Positions 25,830 to 34,114 are shown, counted from the first letter of the stretch. The stretch is DNA of 39,366 nucleotides from an uncultured Eubacteriales bacterium (GCA_949294665.1 CASFID010000031.1:1-39366); one strand, 5' to 3'. The notes: generated by a model not told the origin, from the sequence alone. Translations and numbers: made by a program.

Positions 25830-25946
25830 CTTCATTCCTCTTTTCCCATATTATTTCTGATTGTAGTATAGACCATTTTCTGGAAAAAGAGAAGTTTTTT
25901 TGTCCAAAGGCTCTTTTGCATGCACAGCAGCCGGTTTTGTCTCTCC

Positions 25947-25963
25947 TGTCGAAATCTGTCGTG
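25947..25963 (+). promoter_or_regulatory. possible tandem Spo0A (0A-box-like) sites
   Basis: An exact TGTCGAA is followed 10 bp later by TGTCGTG, in the same direction and one helical turn apart, about 45 bp upstream of the -35 of the orphan kinase promoter. TGTCGAA is the core 0A box. A single 7-mer is common by chance, so only the spacing and position make this notable. Confidence 0.35.
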
Positions 25964-26006
25964 TAGATCCTGTTGAACAAGCTCTTCCGCCATGCTAGAC
26001 TAATTG

Positions 26007-26036
26007 TTGACAGAATCGTTTATATGCTGATTTATA
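26007..26036 (+). promoter_or_regulatory. promoter of the orphan histidine kinase
   Basis: A perfect TTGACA is followed after 18 bp by TTTATA, about 28 bp before the ATG at 26065. The short leader carries an AAGGA ribosome binding site. Confidence 0.65.
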
Positions 26037-26064
26037 CACTAATCGCGGGAAAGAAGGAACTTGT

Positions 26065-26796
26065 ATGCTCACTAATATAGATATCAATAAAATGAATCAG
26101 TTAATGGAAGAAAACAGAGATGCCAGGCAGATCATCTCGCAGCTCCTGGAAAATCATCATACGGCAGTGGCCATGATCGCGCATGAGATCCGCAATCCCC
26201 TGACGCTTGTATCCTCGTCTCTTCAGATCATAGAAGCGCAGCATCCGGAAGTCAAAGAATTCCATAACTGGTCTCAGACAATGGAAGACGTACGTTTCAT
26301 GTGCGATCTTCTGAATGAATTATCTTCTTTTAACAACAGCAGCACACTGCACCATTCTGTATTTTCCATTGAAAAACTTTTAAAGAATATCGCTGTGTCT
26401 TTTGCTATCTCTCTCGACGCCTCGGACTCCGATGTAGCCTTTTCCTCCAGGATCACTCCCGGAATGGGCGATTTTACCGGAGATAAGATCAAACTGGAAG
26501 AAGTCCTGCTCAATCTTCTGCAGAATGCCCGAGAAGCCGTCGGACGCACCGGTTCTATCTTCCTGTCCGCAGAGCGTCTGGACGACAATATCGTAATTCT
26601 CTGCCGTGATACCGGCTGCGGAATACCCGATGACCAGATTGATTCCATATTTGATATATTTGTCACTTATAAAGAAAACGGCACCGGTCTCGGGCTGTCT
26701 TCTGCCAAACGAATTGTAGAAGCCCATGGCGGAACAATCTCGGTCAGCTCTGTCCCCGGAAAGGGAACCACCTTTACTGTCACGCTGCCTGTCTGA
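26065..26796 (+). CDS. cytoplasmic sensor histidine kinase, orphan
   Basis: This 243-residue kinase has no membrane segment and no sensor domain beyond a short N-terminal coiled coil. The HisKA motif is AMIAHEIRNPLTLVSSSLQII (phospho-acceptor His40). The ATPase has an N-box (LEEVLLNLLQNAREAV), G1 (DTGCGIP) and G2 (GTGLGLSSAKRIVEAHGG). The H-box and N-box resemble NtrB/sporulation-kinase types. No response regulator is next to it, which fits kinases feeding the Spo0F/Spo0A pathway. It lies tail-to-tail with the rhomboid gene, with 7 bp between the stops. Confidence 0.92.
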   Translation: MLTNIDINKMNQLMEENRDARQIISQLLENHHTAVAMIAHEIRNPLTLVSSSLQIIEAQHPEVKEFHNWSQTMEDVRFMCDLLNELSSFNNSSTLHHSVFSIEKLLKNIAVSFAISLDASDSDVAFSSRITPGMGDFTGDKIKLEEVLLNLLQNAREAVGRTGSIFLSAERLDDNIVILCRDTGCGIPDDQIDSIFDIFVTYKENGTGLGLSSAKRIVEAHGGTISVSSVPGKGTTFTVTLPV

Positions 26797-26803
26797 TCCA
26801 TGA

Positions 26804-27397
26804 TCAGTGGTATATCGTCTTCCTTCGATAAAGGACCGCCGCCATGACAAAGCCGGTCACGAGGCCGCCGATATGAGCCAGATTATCCACTCCTCTGCTC
26901 GTCAGTCCAAAATAAAGGCTCAATATGACCATAATGAGCATCCCCCGCCCGGACAGCCTTCCCAGCCTTCCTCTGTTGGCTATTACTACACAGAGCAAAG
27001 CGCCCATCAAGCCGAAGATGGCTCCCGATGCTCCGGCCGATACAGCCTGTTCTCCAGTCGTCATATCACGCCAGAGCGAAAGGAGATTGCCTGCGATCCC
27101 ACTCACGAAATAGATGAGCAGAAATCTCACCTTTCCTGTTTCCTGTTCCAGATTCCAGCCAAGGGCGCCCAGCATAACCATATTATTGAGCAGATGCTCG
27201 ATCCCAAAGTGCAGAAACAGGCATGTGATGATCCTGTAATACTCATGTCCCTGGACGACAAGAGGCGCATACATCGCCCCATGGTCTCTCATAAACAACG
27301 CATCTTCTGTATTTCCCAACATCGTAAGGATAAGAAATACCCCTGAATTTATAATGATCAAGCCCACGGTACAGACAGCTTCCGGTCTTCTCTTCAC
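26804..27397 (-). CDS. rhomboid family intramembrane serine protease
   Basis: This 197-residue protein has six predicted transmembrane helices. The catalytic Ser is in GASGAIFGLMGAL, and the partner His in NLAHIGGLVTGF. The first-loop segment YYRIITCLFLHFGIEHLLNNM is also conserved. It cleaves membrane proteins within the bilayer. Substrates are unknown. It is a minimal six-helix form without extra domains. Confidence 0.95.
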   Translation of the reverse strand: MKRRPEAVCTVGLIIINSGVFLILTMLGNTEDALFMRDHGAMYAPLVVQGHEYYRIITCLFLHFGIEHLLNNMVMLGALGWNLEQETGKVRFLLIYFVSGIAGNLLSLWRDMTTGEQAVSAGASGAIFGLMGALLCVVIANRGRLGRLSGRGMLIMVILSLYFGLTSRGVDNLAHIGGLVTGFVMAAVLYRRKTIYH

Positions 27398-27456
27398 ATC
27401 ATGTCCTCTTTTCTTTTAGGTTCTACCCTGTAGTTCTTTCATTATAAGATACCCTT

Positions 27457-28269
27457 TCACTCATGTCCATCCATTTCCGTTATCAGATCCTGCCATTCTC
27501 CCCACCGCCCGTTCTTGATCCTGTTGACCACTTTCCTGATCCTGCCATATCGCACAGGAGGCTCTCTTATCGTTTCTATTTTTTCCGCCTGGTCTTCTGT
27601 CTCCAGATCTTCTGTCTCCAGATCAAATACCGCATTGTACGGCATATCGTTCTCCTCCGGCGGCGTCACGGTTTTTTTCCGCCTTTTTCTTTCTTCCCTT
27701 TCTTTCCTTTCTTCGGTTTCGTCCCTTCTGCTTTCTTCTATAATCTTTCTCAGCTCGAATCCGTCCTGCATCGTTTCTTTATGAAGCCTGTATACAAGAA
27801 ATATCCCCTCTGTGTCATGATAATCCAGCCTTTTCACAAAATACTCCGTCATTTGGTGAAATGCCCCTGCCAGAGAAGGTCTCTCTTCCGTCTTCTCCGT
27901 GGATACAGGAAGATAACAGAATCTATGTCGTCCATCTTCAATAAATATCATATCCGGAGATAATATAATCCCGTCAGGATCAAGCAGGTGGGCTACAACA
28001 TCCTCGACCGTACCGAGCAGATCTTCAATGAATCTTTCCACATCCCTCCGTTTCATTTCCCGCATACTGTATTGTTTTTCCATGCTGATCCCGCCGTTGA
28101 TACGGTAGGTATATCTGGTGTTCCCGTCTCTCCCGCTCCCCTTAATTTTGACAATACCCGTGATATCATTTGCGCTGAGCATATGTATCTGATAATCTTC
28201 TCTGTAAGGAACATCAAGATCGATATGAACGTCTGTATGTTCCCAGCCATTCTCACATGTCACTTTCAC
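27457..28269 (-). CDS. DUF6382 domain protein of the Tad locus
   Basis: This 270-residue protein is the last gene of the Tad operon. I start it at the GTG at 28269, which forms a GTGA overlap with the stop of the TadE-like gene. A longer open frame exists but has no better start. The N-terminal half (YREDYQIHMLSANDITGIVKIK, a ISMEKQYSMREMKRRDVERF segment, HLLDPDGIILSPDMIFIEDG) matches DUF6382 of Clostridia. A highly charged Lys/Glu/Arg linker follows at about 195-220. Many DUF6382 proteins end in a phosphothreonine-binding FHA domain. None is evident here, only an acidic and then basic tail. It is probably cytoplasmic; its function is unknown. Confidence 0.8.
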   Translation of the reverse strand: MKVTCENGWEHTDVHIDLDVPYREDYQIHMLSANDITGIVKIKGSGRDGNTRYTYRINGGISMEKQYSMREMKRRDVERFIEDLLGTVEDVVAHLLDPDGIILSPDMIFIEDGRHRFCYLPVSTEKTEERPSLAGAFHQMTEYFVKRLDYHDTEGIFLVYRLHKETMQDGFELRKIIEESRRDETEERKEREERKRRKKTVTPPEENDMPYNAVFDLETEDLETEDQAEKIETIREPPVRYGRIRKVVNRIKNGRWGEWQDLITEMDGHE

Positions 28270-28682
28270 TGCAGTATCACCCCTGTCCGTCTGAGGGTAT
28301 CTTCCGGCCTTACGATCTCCGCCCTCTGACATATTTCAAGTTTCATGATATTTTTTTCTGCGAAAGCCGATACTTCGACTTCGTCTCTGCCCTCTTCCAC
28401 TGTCACAGATACATCCGTCATATAGATCAGCTTTCCTCTGGTCCTGTCATTGAAAAATGTCTCAAGGTCATAGTCTGTATCCTCTCTCCTCGCAGCCTGC
28501 GTTCCCAGTATAGCTGTCTCACTGGCCGCCCCGTTCAGGACCGCCTTATCATGATAATAAAATACCGCGTGCACGATCAGTACAAATAATCCCAGAAATA
28601 AAGGGATAATATACGACATCTCAACGACCGTACTCCCACTGACCTCTTTTCTTCCCCCTGCATTCACTCTAATACGCGCCAA
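28266..28682 (-). CDS. TadE-like pseudopilin
   Basis: This 138-residue protein has a short basic leader, then the TadE hallmark GSTVVEMSYIIPLFLGLFVLIVHAVFYYHD (a Glu within the hydrophobic N-terminal helix, residues about 17-45). A small extracytoplasmic domain follows (FFNDRTRGKLIYMTDVSVTV). TadE-type pseudopilins are processed and needed for Tad/Flp pilus assembly. Its start overlaps the prepilin peptidase gene by 14 bp and its stop overlaps the DUF6382 start by 4 bp. Confidence 0.9.
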   Translation of the reverse strand: MARIRVNAGGRKEVSGSTVVEMSYIIPLFLGLFVLIVHAVFYYHDKAVLNGAASETAILGTQAARREDTDYDLETFFNDRTRGKLIYMTDVSVTVEEGRDEVEVSAFAEKNIMKLEICQRAEIVRPEDTLRRTGVILQ

Positions 28683-29142
28683 GTATCATTCCTCCTATAT
28701 AAGCGGCCGTAAGAAACGGAACAAACGCAAAAGATGATTTTCTGTCAAATCTCCTCTTTAGCAGCATAAAGGCCGAGAATACCGCCGCCATGAAAAAAGC
28801 CGCCATCAATACTGAAAGTATATCCCAGAAACCGAGTAAACTTCCCATAACTGTGATAAGGATACTGTCCCCATATCCGAAGGATTCTCTTGTCATCCTG
28901 CTTACGAACAGGAAAATGATCCCCACGGCTCCTCCGGCCGCCAGAGCGGACATGGGAATCTCTCTTCCGCAAAACGCTCCCGTCAGGGGAAATACTGCTC
29001 CAAAGAGCAGAAACAGAACGTTCAGCTTTTTCCACTTTATATCCATGACCGCAAGCACACACAGATATCCCGCGAAGAATATCCTGCATATCATCCAACT
29101 GTTTTCCGGGAATAATTCTGCCGCTTTCTCTAATCCGAACAT
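28669..29142 (-). CDS. prepilin peptidase (A24 family, TadV/CpaA-like)
   Basis: This 157-residue membrane protease is the short form that lacks the methylase domain, as in Tad systems. The two catalytic Asp residues are in LAVMDIKWKKLN (Asp34) and SFGYGDSILI (Asp92). About five or six hydrophobic helices cover the chain. I use the ATG at 29142, which follows GGAGGG and is inside the end of the pseudopilin gene upstream. It should process the Flp-like pilin and the TadE-type proteins of this operon. Confidence 0.9.
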   Translation of the reverse strand: MFGLEKAAELFPENSWMICRIFFAGYLCVLAVMDIKWKKLNVLFLLFGAVFPLTGAFCGREIPMSALAAGGAVGIIFLFVSRMTRESFGYGDSILITVMGSLLGFWDILSVLMAAFFMAAVFSAFMLLKRRFDRKSSFAFVPFLTAAYIGGMILGAY

Positions 29143-30062
29143 CTGGAGCACCCTCCTATTCCGCCCACCTCTGACTTTTCCACCGCATGGATCGTTCTCT
29201 TTAGCCCGCTGCAGGTCAGAGAATTGTGATATTTCCCTCCGCTCTGTGTAACATATACCCCTGTCATGGCAGTTCCGAATACACATTTATCGCAGGCATG
29301 ATATCTGCCGCCGCTTTCATTTCTCATCGCGTCGAGTTCTGCTGCCGGAACATAGCGGATCGAGAGCTGCAGATAGGAACAGCCGTAATCCTCATGATAG
29401 ACGGATTCATTCTCCGTCACGTATACGATTCCCGTGTCTTCCCCGTTTCCGGACTGGTTCCGGTATCCCCGCCATGCACTGATAACAAACTCCTCTTCAA
29501 GTTCTGCGGACGGACTGTTGAACAACGGGAGCGGAAGCTGTATCTTATAATCTACTGCTACTGATAATTCTCCGGTTGACGGCGAGACATGTGACTTCCA
29601 GCAGGTGATTCCCGACGTCCCTCCCCGTATGATACTCCTGTCTATCCTGTCCTCACCGATAAGAGATACGATGTCTGATTTCAGTCCTATTGTATTGAGC
29701 ACCGGAAGGACCGCCGTCTCTTCCGCAGCTTTTTTGGCAGCGTTCTGCGCCGCCGACAGAATACTGATCCTGATACTCTGTACTTCGAGCAGCCAGATCA
29801 TGCAGACCGCCGCAAACAGAAACAGCGGTATCCCCATAGACGCCTCTATCGTTACGCTTCCTCTCATCTTCTCTCTTTTTGTACGTTTCCTCATATCGCA
29901 TATTGTTCTTTTTATTATCCCCGGTACAGATGCCCTTTCAGATGTCATTATGGATGTGCTCTTATTCGTATATTCTGTCATCGCAGCCGATTTTTCCTTT
30001 CTTAAATTTCTGTAAAATGATTCGTGGTAAACCCATTGAGGGAATGGGGAAAGAAAGGGCAT
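29130..30062 (-). CDS. TadE/TadG-like pseudopilin with two HxxxxC...CxxC repeats
   Basis: This is a 310-residue frame in the Tad operon. The pilin-like hydrophobic helix is at about 67-94 (GSVTIEASMGIPLFLFAAVC). The extracytoplasmic part ends in two related modules: His223-x4-Cys228 with Cys257-x2-Cys260, and His279-x4-Cys284 with Cys305-x2-Cys308, each introduced by VYVT. These look like metal sites or disulfides. The true start is uncertain. None of the candidates (30062, 29981, 29945 or nearer GSVTIEAS) has a good ribosome binding site, and the 5' region is spanned by a long inverted repeat. Relatives usually start close to the hydrophobic helix. Confidence 0.8.
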   Translation of the reverse strand: MPFLSPFPQWVYHESFYRNLRKEKSAAMTEYTNKSTSIMTSERASVPGIIKRTICDMRKRTKREKMRGSVTIEASMGIPLFLFAAVCMIWLLEVQSIRISILSAAQNAAKKAAEETAVLPVLNTIGLKSDIVSLIGEDRIDRSIIRGGTSGITCWKSHVSPSTGELSVAVDYKIQLPLPLFNSPSAELEEEFVISAWRGYRNQSGNGEDTGIVYVTENESVYHEDYGCSYLQLSIRYVPAAELDAMRNESGGRYHACDKCVFGTAMTGVYVTQSGGKYHNSLTCSGLKRTIHAVEKSEVGGIGGCSRCSD

Positions 30063-30079
30063 CTGTACCGGAGATAATA
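29913..30079. repeat. 27-bp inverted repeat spanning the 5' end of the pseudopilin gene
   Basis: The left arm is 29913-29939 and the right arm is 30053-30079 (begins GAAAGGGCATCTGTACCGG). They are reverse complements with one mismatch and a 113-bp spacer. An ATG (30062) lies inside the right arm and codons for ERASVPG lie in the left arm. Flipping the spacer keeps the same frame open from that ATG into the gene, replacing the intervening codons. Confidence 0.9.
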
Positions 30080-30123
30080 CTTTGTCCGATATCGGTTTCG
30101 TACGGCTTTATGCCGATACTTGT

Positions 30124-31641
30124 TTATTCATATCCGAAATACGCAGGAAATGTGTATGTCAGACCGCCGAAAATCTGAGCTGTATTTTTCACCTTAAGTT
30201 TTGTAACACACTGATCTGCCCTGATGTGTTCCAGTCCCCGCTCCGAGGCCAGATTCTCTTCTATCCTGTCGAGAGTCCTCATGGTAATGTCTTCTGTATC
30301 TCCCAGGAACAGAAACGCTCTCAGGTACTCTTCGTAAGAGATGCCTCCCGGCACGTCTTTTCCCTCCGTCTGGCCCGCACCACTCCCGAATGTCAGGAGA
30401 GCCGATAAAGAGAGCTGCCAGTTATCAGAACTTTTAACAAGGGCAGTCCGTCTGCCCGAGAGAAGAGTACGGATATCTACAACGCTCTCCCCCGCCGCCC
30501 ATGCCAGAAGGATGAGCTGCTTAACAACTTCTGAAGCCTCGGGTATGAGCAGTATGGTCGTCACGGTGACTGCCAGAGCGGTTACTTCCGCCTGCTTTGC
30601 CTGATCACCCAGAAGATACGTATAGTTGAGCGCCATGCGTATCAGAAAAAGTTTCATAAGCACCGCTTCCAGATTCGCTTTATCGGAGTCTTTTCCTGCA
30701 ATAATATATTCTGTCTCATATGCCAGCGAGCGCTCCTTCTGAGCCGGATTCTGATCTGCCGCACTGCTTCCGCTTCCGGGTGCGGTCTGGGCTGCATTGG
30801 CAAAATTCATCAGAACATACTCGTCAAACAGAAGTCGTTCATCGACTCCTCCGATCCCCTGACGCATCGGGAATGTTCCTCTCCCCTTTCTAAGGCTCCT
30901 CCGGGAGGACTGAGTTGACGGATCTATCGCAAGGCCGGATAACTCCATATCTTTTGGCATCACTACAGAAAGTACGCCGGATTTTTCTATCTGTTCCAGA
31001 CAGGTAAACGGATCGCCGTCCTGCATGACTTCCGGTCCTGTATCTGTATTTTCCCGGGCAGCGCCCCCTGTGTCTGACAAATCCGTATCGGTCATATCCT
31101 GATCCGGCGGCGACTCTCCCGGCAGAGCGGCAGCTGCGGCTGACTCTCTCAATCTGTCTGCTTTTTCCAAAACGTCTTTCTGCTCCTCTTCCATCGCCTC
31201 GCCCTGTATATTTTCTTCCTCCCACTTTGCGGTCAGCCCGGTAAGATCACGCACCAGGGATACTCCGTATTTCGTCTCCATATACTCCAGCGCCTGCTCC
31301 CGGAATGCCTGACCGCTATTGTCCGTGAGATACTGGATACCGGTGATTTCCTGCTCCATGCCGGCAGTTCCGAAATACCGCATCCTGTCGATCAGGTTCT
31401 CTTCGGCATATTCTTTTGATCCGTAACTTCCGTCTATGGCAAAGATATTGTATTCTTCAAACATCTGCCCCTGATATTCTCCAAATATGGAAAAAATCGC
31501 CCGGTCCACGGAAAGCCGGCTGATATTTCCGGACGTCTGTATTACTGTTATCTCAAGTATCCCCAGTACAAAGGAGACAAGGAGCACGAATACCATGCTC
31601 AGAAACGCCGTGATCTCTGCTTTTCTTCCATCTGTCTTCAT
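30124..31641 (-). CDS. DUF5702 domain protein of the Tad locus
   Basis: This is a 505-residue protein with one N-terminal membrane helix (FLSMVFVLLVSFVLGILEIT, about 13-33). A large extracytoplasmic part follows: SVDRAIFSIFGEYQGQMFEEYNIFAIDGSYG is typical of DUF5702, a family found in Tad clusters of Clostridia and thought to be a TadG-like minor component. A low-complexity acidic region (about 150-210) precedes a helical C-terminal domain. The C-terminal half contains short hydrophobic helices (ALAVTVTTILLIPEASEVV). The ATG follows an AAGGAG site. Confidence 0.82.
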   Translation of the reverse strand: MKTDGRKAEITAFLSMVFVLLVSFVLGILEITVIQTSGNISRLSVDRAIFSIFGEYQGQMFEEYNIFAIDGSYGSKEYAEENLIDRMRYFGTAGMEQEITGIQYLTDNSGQAFREQALEYMETKYGVSLVRDLTGLTAKWEEENIQGEAMEEEQKDVLEKADRLRESAAAAALPGESPPDQDMTDTDLSDTGGAARENTDTGPEVMQDGDPFTCLEQIEKSGVLSVVMPKDMELSGLAIDPSTQSSRRSLRKGRGTFPMRQGIGGVDERLLFDEYVLMNFANAAQTAPGSGSSAADQNPAQKERSLAYETEYIIAGKDSDKANLEAVLMKLFLIRMALNYTYLLGDQAKQAEVTALAVTVTTILLIPEASEVVKQLILLAWAAGESVVDIRTLLSGRRTALVKSSDNWQLSLSALLTFGSGAGQTEGKDVPGGISYEEYLRAFLFLGDTEDITMRTLDRIEENLASERGLEHIRADQCVTKLKVKNTAQIFGGLTYTFPAYFGYE

Positions 31642-31766
31642 TTGTCCGCTCCTTTTATCTGCTCCTTTTATGATTCCTTCGAGAGCTCAGCTCATCTGCC
31701 GATCAGTCACTGGATTTTTATGCAGGCATAAATCCGTCTTCTGACGTCAGATGGCTGAACTGTTAC

Positions 31767-31988
31767 TCAGATTCCCGAGCTCTCCGAGACGATCTTGTCA
31801 AATATCGTATTGATGAGATCGATGAGCTGATTTTTAAATATCAATAGCAGCGCAATAACAATGACAAGGATCAGTACAAGCTCGATCACTGTGATTCCCG
31901 ACACAGTTTTATGAAAAATCTGCGGCTTTTTCCACTTCTTTTTATCTGCATTTCTGTTTTTTCCCGTCTTCTTTGAAATAGTATCCAT
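31767..31988 (-). CDS. small Flp-like pilin
   Basis: This 73-residue protein has a very basic cytoplasmic leader (about 1-30). A helix that begins with ITVIELVLILVIVIALLLIF follows, with Glu a few residues into it as in type IV pilins and Flp. The short C-terminal part is QLIDLINTIFDKI. Size and place in the operon (between the TadC-like and DUF5702 genes) fit the major pilin subunit. Cleavage by the prepilin peptidase would fall before the helix. The leader is longer than in classical Flp proteins. A good GGAG ribosome binding site precedes the ATG, as expected for an abundant protein. Confidence 0.82.
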   Translation of the reverse strand: MDTISKKTGKNRNADKKKWKKPQIFHKTVSGITVIELVLILVIVIALLLIFKNQLIDLINTIFDKIVSESSGI

Positions 31989-32069
31989 ATCTCTTCTCCT
32001 TTCTTTTCATCCTCAATCCCTATGATGTTTCCTGTGTGTTCCCTCTTTGATGTTCTTCTCTTTCTTCTG

Positions 32070-33323
32070 TCAGATCTGTATAGAGAAAAATGCAGGAATG
32101 ATCACAATGGCAAAGACGACGATCAGCATAAGGAACATGGGTATCATCAGCTTCGTACCTGCTTCCTCCCCCAGCTTTTTCGCCAGTTTCTTTCTGTCCT
32201 CAAATGCTTCTTCCGCTTCTCTCGCCAGAAGATCTGTCAGTCCTCTCGATCCCTTTCTCATATTCTGAGCCAGCATGGTGCCAAATTTTCTGTAGGCCGA
32301 TATCCTGCACCGATTCCCATAGTTCTCATAGCATTCACTCTCCGGCAGTCCTCCTCTTATCTGGTACATAACGGCGATCATCTCCTCGTATGCTTTCCTG
32401 CTGTTCTTCTGAGAGCGTCTCTTCTCATAGTCCCCGGCGATAAGAAACCAGGCTCTCCGCACTGTCATTCCTGCCCTGATGTAAAGATTGAATTTATTGA
32501 TGATCTGAGGGTAATCAATCTGCATCTGCCGGATCGTCTTCTTCTCTTCTTCCTTTTTCTTCTGACCGGCGGACACAACGAGCATGCATGCGGCTCCTAT
32601 CCCCAGTACAAGCGCCGCATAGGCTCTCTCCTGCGTCCGATAGCTCCAGTCCACCGGTCTTCCGTCTATGTTCTCCGGAAGTATCATATATCCTTCTGTC
32701 TTTGTCTCCTCGTCAGCCTGTCTTACCTCTTCCCGAAGGCGGTCCATCAGCGCCTCCTCTTCGCTTACTTTTTGTGGAAATACCATGACGTAGAACTCAT
32801 GGAACGCCCGTTCTTCTCCATACTTTAATTCTGCCGTCAGTTTTACAGGCGTTCCGTTGTCCGGCAGTTCATCCTGGCAGACATTCCCCTGAAGGTCGAT
32901 CACATCATAGCGGTCCGTCTGCCAGGAGACCGCGATGTCTCTGCCCGGTATCTCTGTGACCAGATCCAGGTCTGAACGCACCTCGTCGAGACTTTCATTA
33001 TCGCCAAGTATCAGCCCCTCAAGTTCTTCTCCCGCCTGGTCAAACGCCTGTCTTAGTTCTTCGTCCGTATAAGTCCTTCCTGATACTTCCACATCTATAT
33101 TCTCATGAGTATCTTCAACAGATGCCCTCATACCGCTGACATGGTCTTCTCCTGCCATACCTCTTTCAAGCACTTTCTGGCCGTCTTCATTTGTTTTGAT
33201 CTCACGCATATTATCCCATGCATATATACAGGCAAAACAGATAATTCCCGCCGCCAGCGCGATCCCCGCCTTTATGTACGCCGGATCTTTCTTAAATATT
33301 TCCGTCAGTCTTGTACGTCTCAT
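32070..33323 (-). CDS. tadC: TadC-like pilus platform protein with an extra outside domain
   Basis: This 417-residue protein is started at the ATG at 33323 behind GGAGGAAAC; a longer frame from 33416 has no such site. After a first helix at about 18-35 comes a region outside the membrane. Its segment at about 125-182 (IAVSWQTDRYDVIDLQGNV then TPVKLTAELKYG) resembles an atrophied bacterial Ig-like domain. A second helix lies at about 235-250. The type II secretion F-like part (IDYPQIINKFNLYIRAGMTV, KFGTMLAQNMRKGSRGLTDL) and two C-terminal helices end the chain. The T2SSF part builds the inner-membrane platform with TadB. The extra domain is unusual for TadC. Confidence 0.88.
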   Translation of the reverse strand: MRRTRLTEIFKKDPAYIKAGIALAAGIICFACIYAWDNMREIKTNEDGQKVLERGMAGEDHVSGMRASVEDTHENIDVEVSGRTYTDEELRQAFDQAGEELEGLILGDNESLDEVRSDLDLVTEIPGRDIAVSWQTDRYDVIDLQGNVCQDELPDNGTPVKLTAELKYGEERAFHEFYVMVFPQKVSEEEALMDRLREEVRQADEETKTEGYMILPENIDGRPVDWSYRTQERAYAALVLGIGAACMLVVSAGQKKKEEEKKTIRQMQIDYPQIINKFNLYIRAGMTVRRAWFLIAGDYEKRRSQKNSRKAYEEMIAVMYQIRGGLPESECYENYGNRCRISAYRKFGTMLAQNMRKGSRGLTDLLAREAEEAFEDRKKLAKKLGEEAGTKLMIPMFLMLIVVFAIVIIPAFFSIQI

Positions 33324-33358
33324 ATATCCTGTTTCCTCCTGTCGGACGTCTGTGCCGT

Positions 33359-34114
33359 TTATACCTCGATACATACGATCTTTCTGCCGAACCGGTATGC
33401 CCCCAGATAGATACACAGACAGAGCGTCATCACTACGGCTCCCGCAGGATTTCCATACAGTACGCTTAAAAACTCACGAAAAGTCATCTTCATATACAGG
33501 ATGATCACAAACGGAACCGCGCACATGATATTGAATTCCAGTTTCTGGGAGGCAAGCATTGTCTCGATCTCTTTCTCCGTATCGATCTTTTCACTGATCA
33601 GCTTTACTGCATTTCTGATAATGGCAATGCTGTCTCCTCCGCTTTTCTTCGCCGCCGCAAATACATTCACGAAGTTCTCCACATCTTCCTGCCCGGTACG
33701 CTCTGAGAATTCCTCCAGAACGTTGACCGCCGGCATCTTCATATCAAGCTGATGCGTCATCCTGTCGTATTCTTTGCGGATCCTCGTCTCCTTTCCATAC
33801 ATGGGCGCAAGATCTCTGCCTGCCTCTCTTATGGCATTTTCCACAGAATATCCGGCTTTCAGCACAGACGCCATCGCCTGGATACTGTCTCTGAACTGTC
33901 CTCTGAATTCCTGCTCTTTCTTTCTGGACATATCAGAGATCCAGTCTCTCATATAGAAGATCCACACAGGTATAAAGAGCGGTATGACCGCAAAAGAGCC
34001 GTAGAATACATAACTCATCACAAGAGTGATCCCTGTTGTCCTGAGGATACCGATGACGAATTCAGACTTTCTGATATCCTGCTGCCACAAGTTTCTCCCG
34101 GTTCCTGATCTCAC
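33359..34114 (-). CDS. tadB: TadB-like type II secretion system F family protein
   Basis: This 251-residue membrane platform protein has N-terminal helices (about 20-50), the T2SSF domain (FRDSIQAMASVLKAGYSVENAI, NVFAAAKKSGGDSIAIIRNA) and two C-terminal helices. It pairs with TadC to form the base of the pilus motor. The listed GTG start overlaps the tadA gene by 53 bp. A TTG at 34090 is another possible start, and the ribosome binding sequence does not settle the choice. Confidence 0.88.
   Translation of the reverse strand: MRSGTGRNLWQQDIRKSEFVIGILRTTGITLVMSYVFYGSFAVIPLFIPVWIFYMRDWISDMSRKKEQEFRGQFRDSIQAMASVLKAGYSVENAIREAGRDLAPMYGKETRIRKEYDRMTHQLDMKMPAVNVLEEFSERTGQEDVENFVNVFAAAKKSGGDSIAIIRNAVKLISEKIDTEKEIETMLASQKLEFNIMCAVPFVIILYMKMTFREFLSVLYGNPAGAVVMTLCLCIYLGAYRFGRKIVCIEV

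Noticed and set aside
26795-26809. Palindrome CTGATC-CAT-GATCAG between the kinase and rhomboid genes as a terminator
   Set aside because: The stem is only 6 bp and has no T run on either side.
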